Shown: piece after piece, positions 49,630-60,075 of the stretch
Position numbering within the stretch: the stretch's first letter is position 1
Layout: every line of letters begins with the position of its first letter
NCBI RefSeq assembly: GCF_007833355.1
Contig: NZ_CP020914.1
Location: forward strand, 1,660,047-1,724,046
Length of the DNA: 64,000 nt
DNA from: Denitratisoma sp. DHT3
Lineage (GTDB): Bacteria > Pseudomonadota > Gammaproteobacteria > Burkholderiales > Rhodocyclaceae
Reading direction: 5' to 3'
Made by a program: the position numbers and the translations under genes
Notes under the pieces: model-generated
The model's database searches: none
What the model saw: only the letters and a program-made list of their open reading frames with translations
What the model was told of the DNA's origin: nothing

Positions 49630-51182
49630 TGCTCCGTCATCATCTGCTCCACCTCGATGCATTGGGAATGCGCGCCTACCGCTGGCGTCAAGGCGCGCCA
49701 AGGTTGGAACAGGCGTTTCCCGGCGACGCGGCCGGGATCGCGGCTTTCGAGTCATATCTGGGCCGCCATACCCGTTCCGCATTCAGATTGCTGGTCAATC
49801 TGGCGGAGGAAAGCCACCGGATCGACGACATTCCGCCGCTCCGCGGCAGGGAACGCCAGGCGTTGATCGAGCGCCGGCTGAGCCACTACTTTCCGGGCAC
49901 CGCACTGACGAACGTCATTTCGCTGGGACGGCGGCCAGCGGGGCGACGCGACGAGATCATGCTGTTCTCGGCCTGCACCCGCCCGGACGAGTTCGAACCG
50001 TGGCTGACGGCCATGCGCGGGCGGCAGACCCGGCTCGCCGGCATTCACTCCACGGCGCTGCTGACCCGCCGCCTGGCGGAAACGCTACTCCCACCCGACG
50101 GTCCGGTCCTGCTGCTGACGTTCGGCCGGAGCGATTTGCGGCAGAGCGTCTACCGCGACGGACAGTTCCAGTTCTCCCGCCTCACCCTCCTGTCCGACCA
50201 GGCACCGCGGACGGCGGCGGCCCTCTGCACGACCGAGGCCGGCAAAATCCGCCAGTACCTGGTCGGTCAGGAGATGCTCGACTGGCAAGCGCCATTGCAG
50301 GTCACGATTCTCGTCCCCGCGGATCAGGTCGAGGCGTTCCGCACCCACTGCCGGGACTCGGAGGAATTGCGCCTCAACCTCGCCGATCTGCCGACCGCGG
50401 CACGAAACGCGGGACTCGATGGAACACTTGCGGGAACATTTACAGGAACACTCGCCGATGCCGACAGTACGCCGCTGTTCCTGCATCTGCTCGCCACGAA
50501 GAGGCAACGCCCCCAATTCGCACCGCGGCGGGAACGGCGCTTCTTCCGGCTGAGCCGGATCCGGTGCGGCCTGCGGCTGGGGCAAGCGGCCCTGGCGGCG
50601 GGCGTGATCGGGTTTTCCCTGTCGCAGGCATCGGCGATCCACGATCTGCGCCGGCATGCCGAACTGCGGCAGCGCCAGTTGCAAACGGCCCGGCAGGACC
50701 ATGCGGCGCTGATCGAGTCGCTGCCGCCCTTGCCCATCGGGGCCGATGCGCTCCGCGCCTTGATCGACCGCCACGAGGCACTGGCGAACCGCGCCCCTTC
50801 TCCCGGCGATCTTTATCTTCCGCTCAGCCACGTGCTGGACCGGCTGCCGCAGATCGCGCCGCAACGGATCGACTGGCTGCTGAGCGACACGCTGGAGCCC
50901 GGCACGGACCCGCTGCCCGCCAATGCCACGCCGTCTTTCGCGATTGTCCGAGTGGAAGCCCGCTTGCCACCTTCACTGGCGACCGACCATCGAGCCCGGA
51001 CGCAACTCCTGGAAGCCTTGAAAACCCTGGTGAGCCGGGATGCTCGATTGGGCATCCGCATCCTGCCCTTGCCTGTCGATCCGGACTCCGGCGGCACGCT
51101 CCGGAGCGACGCCGCCAGTGCCGGCATCCCCGCCGCGACAGCGCTGCCGCTCACCTTCGAGATCAGCCGGAGATTGCAATGA
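49629..51182 (+). CDS. GspL-like fused PilM/PilN pilus protein
   Basis: A 517-residue protein whose first 300 residues look cytosolic and actin-like (DEIMLFSACTRPDEFEPWL, GPVLLLTFGRSDLRQSVYRD), then a single helix around 315–335 (LGQAALAAGVIGFSLSQASA), a coiled segment and a periplasmic PilN-like domain ending LPLTFEISRR. In type IV pili PilM and PilN are separate and in MSHA the counterparts are MshI proteins; a single-chain form recalls GspL. Motifs for ATP binding are not clear. Located between platform and PilO-like genes, as expected. Confidence 0.7.
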   Translation: MLRHHLLHLDALGMRAYRWRQGAPRLEQAFPGDAAGIAAFESYLGRHTRSAFRLLVNLAEESHRIDDIPPLRGRERQALIERRLSHYFPGTALTNVISLGRRPAGRRDEIMLFSACTRPDEFEPWLTAMRGRQTRLAGIHSTALLTRRLAETLLPPDGPVLLLTFGRSDLRQSVYRDGQFQFSRLTLLSDQAPRTAAALCTTEAGKIRQYLVGQEMLDWQAPLQVTILVPADQVEAFRTHCRDSEELRLNLADLPTAARNAGLDGTLAGTFTGTLADADSTPLFLHLLATKRQRPQFAPRRERRFFRLSRIRCGLRLGQAALAAGVIGFSLSQASAIHDLRRHAELRQRQLQTARQDHAALIESLPPLPIGADALRALIDRHEALANRAPSPGDLYLPLSHVLDRLPQIAPQRIDWLLSDTLEPGTDPLPANATPSFAIVRVEARLPPSLATDHRARTQLLEALKTLVSRDARLGIRILPLPVDPDSGGTLRSDAASAGIPAATALPLTFEISRRLQ

Positions 51183-51799
51183 AACGGATCGCCGCCGCAT
51201 TCGACGATTTCCGGCCCCTGCGCGGCGACATTCTGCTCTGCCTGCTGCTCACCGGACTCGGCGCGGCATTGGCGGGGTTCATGGTGCGCGAAAGCAGACA
51301 GGCGGCACAAGCCGCGCAGACGCAGACGCAGTCCTTGCAGCGGATCGCCGGTGCCGTCGCGCGACTGAGGGAAGGCGCAGGACGCTGGCGCCAGGATCTC
51401 GCCCGCTTCCACCTCCTGTCGGACCGTGGTGTTCTGGGCCAGGAGCATCGCCTGGAATGGACCGAGCAGGTATCCCGTATCCAGCAGCGGCGCCAGCCGA
51501 TCAGTCTCGAATACCACCTGTCCCCACCGCGCCTGCTCCAGGAAACAGGAGCCCCGCCGGGCGTCGACGGCGTTCAGACCTCGATCAGCGCCATGAAGCT
51601 GCGCTTGCGGCTCTTGCACGAAGGCGAACTCCTGGCGTTCCTCGACGACCTGATGAGCATCGATTCGGCCCTGGTGCGGATTCGCCGTTGCCGCGTCGAG
51701 CGTGCCGACCCGGTTGACGCGGAAACGGCGGCCGCGCCTTCGCTGCAAGCGGACTGCGATGTGGACTGGATCACCCTGCGGGGGCCGGCCGACTCATGA
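51179..51799 (+). CDS. PilO/GspM-like (MshJ-type) pilus protein
   Basis: A 206-residue bitopic protein: short cytosolic start, one helix (ILLCLLLTGLGAALAGFMV), a coiled coil with many Gln, and a small periplasmic ferredoxin-like domain (KLRLRLLHEGELLAFLDDL, VRIRRCRVER). This is the layout of PilO. It overlaps the upstream gene by four bases. Identity relies on layout and position. Confidence 0.7.
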   Translation: MKRIAAAFDDFRPLRGDILLCLLLTGLGAALAGFMVRESRQAAQAAQTQTQSLQRIAGAVARLREGAGRWRQDLARFHLLSDRGVLGQEHRLEWTEQVSRIQQRRQPISLEYHLSPPRLLQETGAPPGVDGVQTSISAMKLRLRLLHEGELLAFLDDLMSIDSALVRIRRCRVERADPVDAETAAAPSLQADCDVDWITLRGPADS

Positions 51800-52233
51800 A
51801 AACACCGGTCCTGGCGCTGTTTCTGGCCTTGCCTCTGGCCGCCGCTGGCGGCGAGAGCGGTCGGACCAACGCACACGAAGCGGAACCCGAAGCGCTGGGA
51901 CGCCTGTTTTTCACGCCCCACCAGCGGATCGCGCTGGAACGACCAGGCGACGGCCCGGCGATGGAGGACAGGCTGAGGCTGGAAGGCATCGTTCGACGCA
52001 GTAGCGGCCGCAAGAGTTTCTGGATCAACGGCCGCCTGCGGCATGACGAAGCCGCGCCGCCGGGCGTCGAGATCCGCTTTCCCGACCGTTCCCATGCGGC
52101 CGCGCTGATCAAGGACGACACCAGGACGCCGGTCATGGTCAGGGTGGGCGAATCCATCGACAGCGCCAGCGGCGAAAGACAGCCCCTGATCCCGGAACGG
52201 TCGCTACGCATCCACTCCCGGAACATGCCATGA
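51796..52233 (+). CDS. Small secreted pilus protein, MshK-like
   Basis: A 145-residue protein with a signal peptide (MKTPVLALFLALPLAAAGG) and a short beta domain: LGRLFFTPHQRIALE-type motif, LRLEGIVRRSSGRKSFWING and DSASGERQPLIPERSLRIHS. The position after the PilO-like gene and the small beta domain suggest a PilP/MshK/GspC-like lipid-less periplasmic linker to the secretin. Overlaps both neighbours by four bases. Confidence 0.65.
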   Translation: MKTPVLALFLALPLAAAGGESGRTNAHEAEPEALGRLFFTPHQRIALERPGDGPAMEDRLRLEGIVRRSSGRKSFWINGRLRHDEAAPPGVEIRFPDRSHAAALIKDDTRTPVMVRVGESIDSASGERQPLIPERSLRIHSRNMP

Positions 52234-54458
52234 AACGGATGCCTCGAGCTGCCGGGAAAGCGCCCGCCACACGGGGCTTCGCCCTGATCCTGCTCTTGAC
52301 GCTGCTCTCCCTGGCGGCGCTCTATCTCGCGGTCGAGACCGTGCCCCTCGTCCGCCTGCGCCTGGCGCAGGGCGACAGCGTCCAGCGCGCCCTGTCCATG
52401 GCCAAAACGGCATTGATCGGCTACGCGGCCACCTATCGGGATCAGCACCCGGAGCAGGTCTTCGGCTACCTGCCCTGTCCGGACCTGAACGACGATGGCT
52501 ATGCCGAAGGCAGCTGCGGCAAGCAGAACGAAACGGTCGCCGGCCTCCTGCCCTACAAGACCCTGCGCCTGCCGGAGCCGGTAGACGAGGCCGGTGGCCG
52601 CCTGTGGTACATCGTGTCCGGCAGCTTCAAGAACAATCCACCGGCTGCGCCGATGAACTGGGACACCCAGGGCGCAATCGCCGTCACCGGTCCCGCCGCC
52701 GCCTTCCCGGCCACGTCCTCGCCCAACATCATCGCCACGCCGGATGACAGCGACGGCGGTGCAGCGGCCGTGATCCTGGCGACGGGGGAACGGCTGCCGC
52801 CCACGCCGGCGGCCGGCAATGCCAGCGCCTGCGGCAACCTCGCCGCCTTCCACGACATCTGCGCCGTCGAGGGCAGTACCCTGCGCCTGCGGCAGGAAAC
52901 CGATGAAAGTCCGCCCCGTCCGCTCCGGCTCCTGCCGCTCAGTCCGCGCGAAATCTTCACCTCCGTCACGCGCCGCCGGGATTTCGGCAATCCCCTGGAC
53001 GCCGCGCCGCCCGGCCAGCTCAACGTCCTGATCGACATGGCACAGAAGGCCGCCGAGGCGCGGATCGGCGCCGACCTGGGCAGCGTCACCGGAACCAACG
53101 GCGTCCCCACGAGCGCGCTCCCCGCCCGTCTCGAGGACTATGCGCAGTTTCCCGGAAAATGGATCGGCGACCCGCCTGCATCGGCGGAGATGCCGGACGC
53201 CGGCTATGCCGCCTATTGGGACAATTGGCGCGACCAGTTCCGCTACGCCGTATGCGGCGACCTGCGGCTGACGACGCCTTGCCTGCATGTCGCTGGCGAG
53301 GATTGCCGTGGCGCGCTGCTCTTCGCCGGCCGCGCCCCGGACGGCGCACCGCGCACCAGCCGCCAGAAGCCGCCGGCCGCATCCACCGGCCGCAGCGCCT
53401 ACCTGGCCAATTACTTTGAAACCGAGGGCGCGCTGCCGCTGCTGTCGGCGGCGACCAACCGCTACGCCGGCGCCAGCCGCTACTCGACGACGACCCCCGC
53501 CGCCGACGTCGGGCGCTGTCTCGTGCCCGGCAGCTTCGTGTCCTTCGCCAAGGACATCGGCAACTTCACCGCCCGGACGACGTCCAGCATCCGACCGGAA
53601 GCCGCGATCCAGGTCGCGGCCGCGACGATCACCCTGGGCAACGCAGCCGCCACCGCGAACGGCAGCGGCTGCATCTGGTATCCGGCGGCATTGCCCTTTC
53701 GCAGCACGCTGCGCGTCTATTTCCGCTTTCGCATCCTGGATGCCGGCGAGGGCTTCGTGCTCGCCGTGGCGGATGCCGCCAGAAACAACCTTGCCGGCGC
53801 GCTTTGCGGAGACGCCAACGGCGCCCATCTGGGCTATGCCGGACCAGGCATCGCCCCGCCCAAGCTCGGGCTCGAAATCGACACCCGCTCCAGCTCCGCC
53901 AACAACGATCCATCGAGCCAGCACATGGCCTTCGTGTACTGGGGCGGCGCGGCCGACAACGACGACGACAACACGCACAACGCCGGCAGTGCGGGCAGCG
54001 GCGCCGAACCCTTGAACCCTCGCGACCTGAATGCCAAGCCACCGGGCATCGCCACCGTCAAAAGCTCCGACACCCATCTGCCCTACGGCGGCACGCTGCC
54101 GCTCAACACCGACATCCATGTCCGACTGGACGTCATCAAACAACACACCGCCGAACCCGCACACAGCCGCCTGACCCTGCGCGGCTACGTGGCGACGGTG
54201 TTCGGCATGTCCGCCGCCACCGCCAGCTACACCCCCACCTGCGGCACCGGCGACTTCCGCAATCTGGCACTGGATCTCGACGACCTCTGCTGGCAACGAA
54301 AGAGCATCGAACAGATCGACATCCCGGTGGATGACATTCCAACCATCGGCGAAGCCCTGGCGCAAGTGATCGTCGGCTTCACCAACGCACAGAATGCCGC
54401 CAACGACAGCGGCAAGCAATCCGTCGTCATTTCCGATTTTCTGCTGTACAGCCAATGA
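52230..54458 (+). CDS. Large GspK/PilX-like minor pilin with lectin-like C-terminal domain
   Basis: A 742-residue prepilin-like protein. The leader (residues 1–16) ends in Arg-Gly and is followed by FALILLLTLLSLAALYLAVE, a pilin helix with Leu instead of Glu at +5, as in GspK/PilX tip subunits. Next is a module with LIGYAATY and YLPCPDLNDDGYAEGSCG, shared with the following pilin, then a long Ala/Pro/Asp-rich body. From about residue 430 the sequence resembles an L-type (legume) lectin: ADAARNNLAG, LGYAGPGIAPPKLGLEIDT with DPSSQHMAFVYWG and an Asp-rich NDDDN loop. I infer a pilus-tip adhesin binding a sugar. Overlaps neighbours by four bases each side. Confidence 0.7.
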   Translation: MKRMPRAAGKAPATRGFALILLLTLLSLAALYLAVETVPLVRLRLAQGDSVQRALSMAKTALIGYAATYRDQHPEQVFGYLPCPDLNDDGYAEGSCGKQNETVAGLLPYKTLRLPEPVDEAGGRLWYIVSGSFKNNPPAAPMNWDTQGAIAVTGPAAAFPATSSPNIIATPDDSDGGAAAVILATGERLPPTPAAGNASACGNLAAFHDICAVEGSTLRLRQETDESPPRPLRLLPLSPREIFTSVTRRRDFGNPLDAAPPGQLNVLIDMAQKAAEARIGADLGSVTGTNGVPTSALPARLEDYAQFPGKWIGDPPASAEMPDAGYAAYWDNWRDQFRYAVCGDLRLTTPCLHVAGEDCRGALLFAGRAPDGAPRTSRQKPPAASTGRSAYLANYFETEGALPLLSAATNRYAGASRYSTTTPAADVGRCLVPGSFVSFAKDIGNFTARTTSSIRPEAAIQVAAATITLGNAAATANGSGCIWYPAALPFRSTLRVYFRFRILDAGEGFVLAVADAARNNLAGALCGDANGAHLGYAGPGIAPPKLGLEIDTRSSSANNDPSSQHMAFVYWGGAADNDDDNTHNAGSAGSGAEPLNPRDLNAKPPGIATVKSSDTHLPYGGTLPLNTDIHVRLDVIKQHTAEPAHSRLTLRGYVATVFGMSAATASYTPTCGTGDFRNLALDLDDLCWQRKSIEQIDIPVDDIPTIGEALAQVIVGFTNAQNAANDSGKQSVVISDFLLYSQ

Positions 54459-55324
54459 ACCCGCCGCCCAGCCACTCCGATCCTCGCCGCGGCTTTACCC
54501 TCGTCGAACTGGCGGTGGCGCTGACCATCGTCGGCCTGCTGCTCGGCGGTCTGCTGCTGCCGTTGAGCCTCCAGCAGGATCTCCGCGCCACGCGTGAAAC
54601 CGCGACCACGATGGACACCATGATCGAAAGCCTGATCGGCTTTGCCCTGGTCCATGGCCGACTGCCCTGCCCCGACACCGATCTGGACGGTCTGGAAAAC
54701 TGCGCCGCCACGGTCACCGATGCCGCCAACTTTCCCACCAGCGGTCTATGCACCCGCACCGCGGGAAGCTGCACCGGCACGGCCTGCGAAGGCGGCTTTC
54801 CCTTCGCCACGCTGGGTCTGAAGGCCGCCGACAGTTGGGGCAGCCGTTTCCGCTACCGCGTCAGCTCCGACTTCCTGGCCACCAGCACCGTCGTGTACAG
54901 CGGCGCCTGCGGCTCGGGGTCGGTCGTCAGCAGCAGCGGCATCGGTCTGTCGGCCAACGGCGACATTACCGTCAAGACCCGTGGCGACGACCCGGCCACC
55001 GGCAGTACAAGGGAATCGAAGGCATTGATCAACCTGGCCACCAATCTCCCCGCCGTGATCGTATCCCACGGCAAGAACCGTCATGGCGGCATCGGCGCCG
55101 ACGGTATCCTCGCGATGCCCGCGCCACCGCCGCAAAACCGCGACGAAGCCGTCAATGCCGTCACGGGCGCCATCAAGATCGCCCGCACCGTCCCGGCCGC
55201 CACGGCCAGCGGCTGCGACGACGATGACGAGGCCCGCCCCGCCTGCGAATTCGATGACATCGTCGCCTGGCTGTCGCCCCATGTGCTGTTCAACCGCATG
55301 CTCGCCGCCGGCCGTCTGCCTTGA
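54455..55324 (+). CDS. Type IV prepilin-like protein (large, LPCPD module)
   Basis: A 289-residue prepilin with leader ending DPRRG and helix FTLVELAVALTIVGLLLGGL including Glu5, so it is a standard substrate for prepilin peptidase. The mature part has LIGFALVHGRLPCPDTDLDG and several cysteines (SGLCTRTAGSCTGTACEGG) likely to pair, and an Asp-rich loop GCDDDDEARPACEFDD. It is much larger than a typical major pilin; I read it as a minor pilin working with the lectin-like one, which shares the LPCPD module. Confidence 0.8.
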   Translation: MNPPPSHSDPRRGFTLVELAVALTIVGLLLGGLLLPLSLQQDLRATRETATTMDTMIESLIGFALVHGRLPCPDTDLDGLENCAATVTDAANFPTSGLCTRTAGSCTGTACEGGFPFATLGLKAADSWGSRFRYRVSSDFLATSTVVYSGACGSGSVVSSSGIGLSANGDITVKTRGDDPATGSTRESKALINLATNLPAVIVSHGKNRHGGIGADGILAMPAPPPQNRDEAVNAVTGAIKIARTVPAATASGCDDDDEARPACEFDDIVAWLSPHVLFNRMLAAGRLP

Positions 55325-55361
55325 TTCCACCTTTCATCCATTGCCACAGAGGAGACTCGAC

Positions 55362-56045
55362 ATGTCGCACAAGTCCAACGGATTCACCTTGGTCGAAATC
55401 GCCATCGTCCTGGTCATCATCGGCCTTCTTCTGGGAGGCGTGCTGAAGGGGCAGGAGCTGGTCACCCAGGCCAGGATCAGGAACGTGATCAACGACCTCA
55501 ATGGCGTCACCGCGGCAATCCAGAGCTACCGGGACCGCTATCGCGCGCTGCCCGGCGACGATCCCGGCGCCGCGGCACGCTGGCGAGACGAGGCAGGTAC
55601 CGCGTTGACCCTGGTGGCGACCAACCCCGGCGACGGCCAGCTCGACGGCAGCTACGCCGACCTCGCGGCGGGCGCACCCGCCGCGGCTCAGGAAACCTTG
55701 CTGTTCTGGCAGCATCTGCGCTTGGCCGGATTCATTCCCGGAGCGACCGCCGGCGCGGGCAGCGGCACCCCGCCCGCCAACGCCGCCGACGGAGTGATCG
55801 GCGTACAGACCCGCGGCATGGGGTTCAACGGCAATATCGTCTGCGTTTCCAACCTGCCCGACAAGATCGCCATCGCGGTGGACAACGCCATGGACGACGG
55901 CAACGCACTGACCGGACAGGTGCGGGCCAAACTCCAAACCGCCCCCAACCCCGCCGAGGACAGCGCCGCCAACGCGGCACCGGCGGCGAACGATGCCTAT
56001 GCCGAGACCGGCAACAACCAGTATCTGTTATGCAAGAGCCTTTGA
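55362..56045 (+). CDS. Type IV prepilin (candidate major pilin)
   Basis: A 227-residue prepilin: short leader MSHKSNG, then FTLVEIAIVLVIIGLLLGGV with Glu5, followed by a linker LKGQELVTQARIRNVINDLN and a globular part with YRDRYRALPGDDPGAAARW and two late cysteines (NIVCVSN and YLLCKSL) suitable for a C-terminal disulfide loop. A GAGGAG ribosome site sits seven bases before the ATG. Being separate from the previous gene by 37 bp with its own strong ribosome site suits a highly made subunit. It ends the operon. Confidence 0.82.
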   Translation: MSHKSNGFTLVEIAIVLVIIGLLLGGVLKGQELVTQARIRNVINDLNGVTAAIQSYRDRYRALPGDDPGAAARWRDEAGTALTLVATNPGDGQLDGSYADLAAGAPAAAQETLLFWQHLRLAGFIPGATAGAGSGTPPANAADGVIGVQTRGMGFNGNIVCVSNLPDKIAIAVDNAMDDGNALTGQVRAKLQTAPNPAEDSAANAAPAANDAYAETGNNQYLLCKSL

Positions 56046-56066
56046 CATCCGCTGTCGGGCAAGCGT

Positions 56067-56093
56067 GACGCGGCGCGGATCGACCGCGCCGTC
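56067..56093 (+). terminator. GC-rich hairpin after the last pilin gene
   Basis: GGCGCGG (56072–56078) pairs with CCGCGCC (56084–56090) around ATCGA, but no T run follows. It may end or stabilise the pilus mRNA; the real terminator could be the next hairpin. Confidence 0.35.
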
Positions 56094-56174
56094 ATAGAAA
56101 GTCCGGCTCGGCCAGTCGATCAGCCAGCGGTTCATGCGAAGTGCGCCCTGCCGGGCTCACCAAAAGAAAAAGAG

Positions 56175-56199
56175 AAAAAGCCGCACTCGGCGGCTTTTT
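56175..56199. terminator. Bidirectional intrinsic terminator between pilin operon and tRNA-Val
   Basis: AAAAAGCCGC pairs with GCGGCTTTTT around ACTCG. A and T runs flank both sides, so it can end the pilin transcript (plus) and the tRNA-Val transcript (minus). Confidence 0.8.
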
Positions 56200-56233
56200 C
56201 GGATGCTGCAACTATCTGAGTTCTGCAGAAAAT

Positions 56234-56310
56234 TGGTAGGCGCGATTGGACTCGAACCAACGACCCCCACCATGTCAAGGTGGTGCTCTAACCAGCTGAG
56301 CTACGCGCCT
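56234..56310 (-). tRNA. tRNA-Val (anticodon GAC)
   Basis: A 77-base gene with encoded CCA. AGGCGCG pairs with CGCGCCT in the acceptor stem, the D arm has AGCTCAGCTGGTTAGAGC, the anticodon loop TTGACAT gives GAC (valine), and the T arm has GGTTCGAGTCC. Downstream lies a bidirectional terminator. Confidence 0.97.
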
Positions 56311-56327
56311 GCAAAATCAAGGCGCGA

Positions 56328-56355
56328 ATTGTACTTGAAATGCCGATACTGTCAA
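56328..56355 (-). promoter_or_regulatory. Near-consensus sigma-70 promoter for tRNA-Val
   Basis: On the minus strand TTGACA (56350–56355) and TACAAT (56328–56333) are 16 bp apart, directly upstream of the tRNA, with a GC-rich discriminator TCGCGCC expected for stringently controlled stable RNA promoters. Confidence 0.75.
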
Positions 56356-56524
56356 AGAATTCTTTGATTCTTAGCGCGGGCGGTTTGCAGGCGTCGAATG
56401 AATCCGCGTGACCCCGCGGATATCGTGATGCCCGCTTGTCCGGGCCGTTGCAGCACCGGACCAGCAGCGTCGAGTTTTTCTGGTTCGAACGGCGCGCCCT
56501 GTCCCGAGGACGCGCCGCGTCGGC
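56356..56524. other. Non-coding stretch with three hairpins between purA and tRNA-Val
   Basis: Hairpins ATCCGCG/CGCGGAT (56402–56421), GTCCGG/CCGGAC with a twelve-base loop (56438–56461) and GGCGCG/CGCGCC with a fourteen-base loop (56491–56516) follow one another. The last one lies eight bases past the purA stop and may end that transcript. No credible ORF is seen here. Confidence 0.4.
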
Positions 56525-59000
<2,476 letters not shown>

Positions 59001-59001
<1 letters not shown>

Positions 59002-59186
59002 TACTTCACCACCATCATCAGAACCAGGCCCACCAGCATCGACGACAAGCCGATAAAACGAATCTGTCCATCGCTGAACTCAGTCACCCGCCGAAAGGTC
59101 TCCCGCCACACGCGGGGTGCGAGAAAGGGCATCAGTCCCTCGATCACCAACATCAGCGCAAAGGCCAGCAGCAGAGAGGACCCCAT
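59001..59186 (-). CDS. DUF2065 (YjeT-like) small membrane protein
   Basis: A 61-residue protein with two helices ([19 protein letters not shown] and [17 protein letters not shown]) separated by [18 protein letters not shown]. This is the DUF2065 family found between hflC and hisZ. No function known. Confidence 0.92.
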
Positions 59187-59196
59187 CGCGATCGCT

Positions 59197-60075
59197 TTAC
59201 TTGCCGCCCCGGCCGGCGTTTTTCAGGTATTTGAAAAAGTCGGAATTGGGTTCCACCACCAGCACGTCGCTCTTGTTGCGGAAGCTGGCCCGGTAGGCTT
59301 CCATGCTGCGGTAGAAGGCATAGAACTCGGGATTGCGGCCCATGGCCTCGCCATAGATGGCCGCCGCCTTGGCGTCGCCCTCGCCCTTGACCTTCTGCGC
59401 ATCCCGGTAGGCCTCGGCGACGATGACTTCCCGCTGCCGGTCGGCATCGGCCTTGATCTTCTCGGCCTCGGCGCCGCCCTGGGAGCGCAGTTCGTTGGCC
59501 ACGCGCTTGCGCTCGGTCTCCATGCGGCGATAGACCGATTCGGAAACCTCGGGCGGGAAATCCACCCGCTTCAGGCGCACGTCGACGATCTGCACGCCGA
59601 TGGTGCGGGCGTCGGCGTCGGCCTTGCGCTGTACCTCCGCCATGATCTTTTCGCGCTCGCCGGAGACCACGTCATGCACGGTGCGACGACCGAATTCCTC
59701 GCGCAGCCCGGAATTCACCGTCTGCGAAAGGCGCGTGCGCGCCACCTGCTCGTCGCCGCCGACGGAGACGTAGTACTGCTTCACGTCGTGGATGCGCCAC
59801 TTGACGTAGGAGTCCACCAGCACCGGCTTTTTCTCCGCCGTCAGGAATCGCTCCGGCTCCACCGTATCGAGGGTCAGAATGCGCTTGTCGAAGAAACGTA
59901 CGTTCTGCACCAGGGGCCACTTGAAGGTCAGCCCCGGCTCGGTGATCACATCCTTGACTTCCCCCAGCTGGAACACCAGGGCGTACTGGCGCTGATCCAC
60001 GGTGAATACCGTGGTGGCGAACAGCAGCAGCAGGGCGACCACGCCAGCCGCGATCAATGACAATTGGCGCTGCAT
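59197..60075 (-). CDS. hflC: HflC, FtsH-modulating SPFH protein
   Basis: A 292-residue membrane-anchored SPFH/band 7 protein: N-terminal helix (LIAAGVVALLLLFATTVFTV), then YALVFQLGEVKDV and a long charged helix region (RKADADARTIGVQIVDVRLK, AEAYRDAQKVKGEGDAKAAA). With HflK it forms a complex controlling the protease FtsH. One-base overlap with hflK. Confidence 0.97.
   Translation of the reverse strand: MQRQLSLIAAGVVALLLLFATTVFTVDQRQYALVFQLGEVKDVITEPGLTFKWPLVQNVRFFDKRILTLDTVEPERFLTAEKKPVLVDSYVKWRIHDVKQYYVSVGGDEQVARTRLSQTVNSGLREEFGRRTVHDVVSGEREKIMAEVQRKADADARTIGVQIVDVRLKRVDFPPEVSESVYRRMETERKRVANELRSQGGAEAEKIKADADRQREVIVAEAYRDAQKVKGEGDAKAAAIYGEAMGRNPEFYAFYRSMEAYRASFRNKSDVLVVEPNSDFFKYLKNAGRGGK

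Noticed and set aside
48879..51182. A longer plus-strand frame extending the GspL-like gene to 48879
   Set aside because: The upstream part is an out-of-frame reading of mshG; the ATG at 49629 gives the expected one-base overlap.
56046..56310. tRNA-Val as integration site of a genomic island covering the pilus operon
   Set aside because: I looked for an integrase and for a repeated tRNA 3' end at the other side of the operon (near 43.9–44.1 kb) and saw neither.
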